Origin: JBOFSR01 sp051651645 | GTDB lineage: Bacteria; Spirochaetota; Spirochaetia; Treponematales; Treponemataceae | Assembly: GCA_051651645.1 (NCBI GenBank) | Contig: JBOFSR010000028.1 | Span: 1 to 5,958, forward strand | DNA: 5,958 nucleotides | Direction: 5' to 3' | Part shown: in pieces, positions 5,298 to 5,958 of the stretch | Layout: every line of letters begins with the position of its first letter | How positions within the stretch are numbered: position 1 is the first letter of the stretch | Translations under genes and position numbers: made by a program | The notes under the pieces: generated by a model | Seen by the model: the letters and a program-made list of their open reading frames with translations, nothing else | The model's database searches: none | Told to the model about the DNA's origin: nothing

Positions 5298-5958
5298 ATG
5301 ACCCATAAAAATATTTTTGAAAAACTGCATAACTCCGCCTTAAAAGCACCACCAAAGCCTGGTGTTTACCTGTGGCGAGATGAAAGCAGTTTTATCATTT
5401 ATGTCGGTAAGGCAAAAAACCTTAAAAATCGCCTAAGTTCTTATTTTCTCAAAAAAAGAGACATAAAAACACGCATTCTTGTGTCGCACGCTTTTTCAAT
5501 TGAGTATATTATTACCGCAAATGAATATGAAGCATTGCTCCTTGAAAACACACTGATAAAACAGCACAATCCACGTTACAACATCAACTTAAAGGATGAT
5601 AAAACTTATCCTGTGCTTCGCATTACAAACGAGGACTTCCCCCGAATTTTCAAAACGCGAAAAATCACGCAAGACGGCTCGCGTTACTTTGGCCCTTATC
5701 CAAACGTCGCTGCCCTTGAAACCTTTATAGACTCCCTTAATCGCTGTTATCCGCTTCGACGCTGCCGTCGTTTGCAAAAAAGAACCTCGCCGTGCATGTA
5801 TTATCACATTGGGCGCTGTCAAGCTCCGTGCTGCAATAAGGTGAGCAAAAAGACCTATAACAACTTTATCGAAGAAATTAGCCGTCTACTTGAGGGCGAA
5901 GATACTGCAACGCAAAAAAAAATTGAAAAAGACATGAAGGCTGCGGCAAAAAACCTTC
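5298..5958 (+). CDS. uvrC: UvrABC excinuclease subunit C (N-terminal 220 codons, cut by window end)
   Basis: Nucleotide excision repair endonuclease. With UvrB bound at a lesion, UvrC cuts the damaged strand on both sides. Only the N-terminal third or so of a protein usually near 600 residues is present; the gene runs off the right edge. Residues 20-100 are the GIY-YIG nuclease that makes the 3' cut: PGVYLW (Y24), IIYVGKAKNLKNRL (Y35, K38, R45) and the catalytic Glu in ALLLENTLIK (E83), followed by the UvrC signature YNINLKDDKTYP. C156, C166, C174 and C178 match the four iron-sulphur ligand cysteines known in E. coli UvrC, with the same 8- and 4-residue spacing for the last three. The UvrB-binding UVR region begins near 205. 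The ATG at 5298 gives the family's usual lead of about 20 residues before PGVY. An in-frame ATG at 5265 exists but would add an unusual extension. No Shine-Dalgarno sequence is visible. It is divergent from the LamG gene. Confidence 0.97.
   Translation, partial: MTHKNIFEKLHNSALKAPPKPGVYLWRDESSFIIYVGKAKNLKNRLSSYFLKKRDIKTRILVSHAFSIEYIITANEYEALLLENTLIKQHNPRYNINLKDDKTYPVLRITNEDFPRIFKTRKITQDGSRYFGPYPNVAALETFIDSLNRCYPLRRCRRLQKRTSPCMYYHIGRCQAPCCNKVSKKTYNNFIEEISRLLEGEDTATQKKIEKDMKAAAKNL

Noticed and set aside
5307..5318. Perfect 12-base palindrome AAAAATATTTTT
   Set aside because: It lies in uvrC codons 4-7 (Lys-Asn-Ile-Phe) in AT-rich DNA; short A/T palindromes like this are expected by chance.
5589..5822. 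77-residue minus-strand open frame inside uvrC
   Set aside because: It lies fully within conserved UvrC coding sequence (including the Cys cluster) on the opposite strand, with no domain or ribosome binding site.
5298..5958. Shift to more C than G on the plus strand in uvrC compared with the phosphatase gene, as a possible replication-strand switch or rearrangement point
   Set aside because: Hand counts show only a mild C excess in uvrC and near balance in the sampled 5' part of the LamG gene. Protein composition and gene direction can explain it; a genome-wide skew plot would be needed.

Overview
The window is gene-dense: about 98% is coding and no gap exceeds about 40 bases. It holds five protein genes, and the two at the edges are cut off. 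The DNA is moderately AT-rich. The set of genes suggests a diderm bacterium, most likely a Treponema-like spirochaete: a receiver-like/SpoIIE phosphatase, FabZ, a secreted LamG/fibronectin-III protein, a proline/glutamine-rich protein and UvrC. This taxonomic guess rests on overall impression, not on a marker gene. No tRNA, rRNA, insertion sequence, CRISPR array or phage gene is visible.

Layout. (1) Bases 2-1636, plus strand: a signalling protein with an unrecognised helical N-terminus, a degenerate response-regulator receiver and a C-terminal SpoIIE/RsbU-type PP2C serine phosphatase with its metal-binding aspartates intact. Its frame is open to the left edge, so the true start lies outside the window. 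(2) Bases 1664-5287, minus strand: three genes in a probable operon, read right to left. The first is a secreted LamG + fibronectin-III protein. Ten bases later comes a 544-residue, low-complexity, Pro/Gln-rich protein with 35-residue tandem repeats. After a further 38 bases comes fabZ. The fabZ leader carries two overlapping inverted repeats and a perfect AGGAGG. fabZ converges on the phosphatase gene across 27 bases with no recognisable terminator. (3) Bases 5298-5958, plus strand: the first 220 codons of uvrC, divergent from the operon with essentially no intergenic DNA.

How they may work together. The phosphatase and uvrC are probably independent of the operon. The operon couples a predicted exported beta-sandwich protein, an acidic disordered (probably cytoplasmic) protein of unknown role, and a fatty-acid/lipid-A precursor dehydratase, which hints at cell-envelope biology. 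That link is inference from gene order alone. The least understood items are the repeat protein (two copies of a short W/F-S-D motif and an unassigned helical C-terminal domain), the fabZ leader, and the pseudo-receiver phosphatase.
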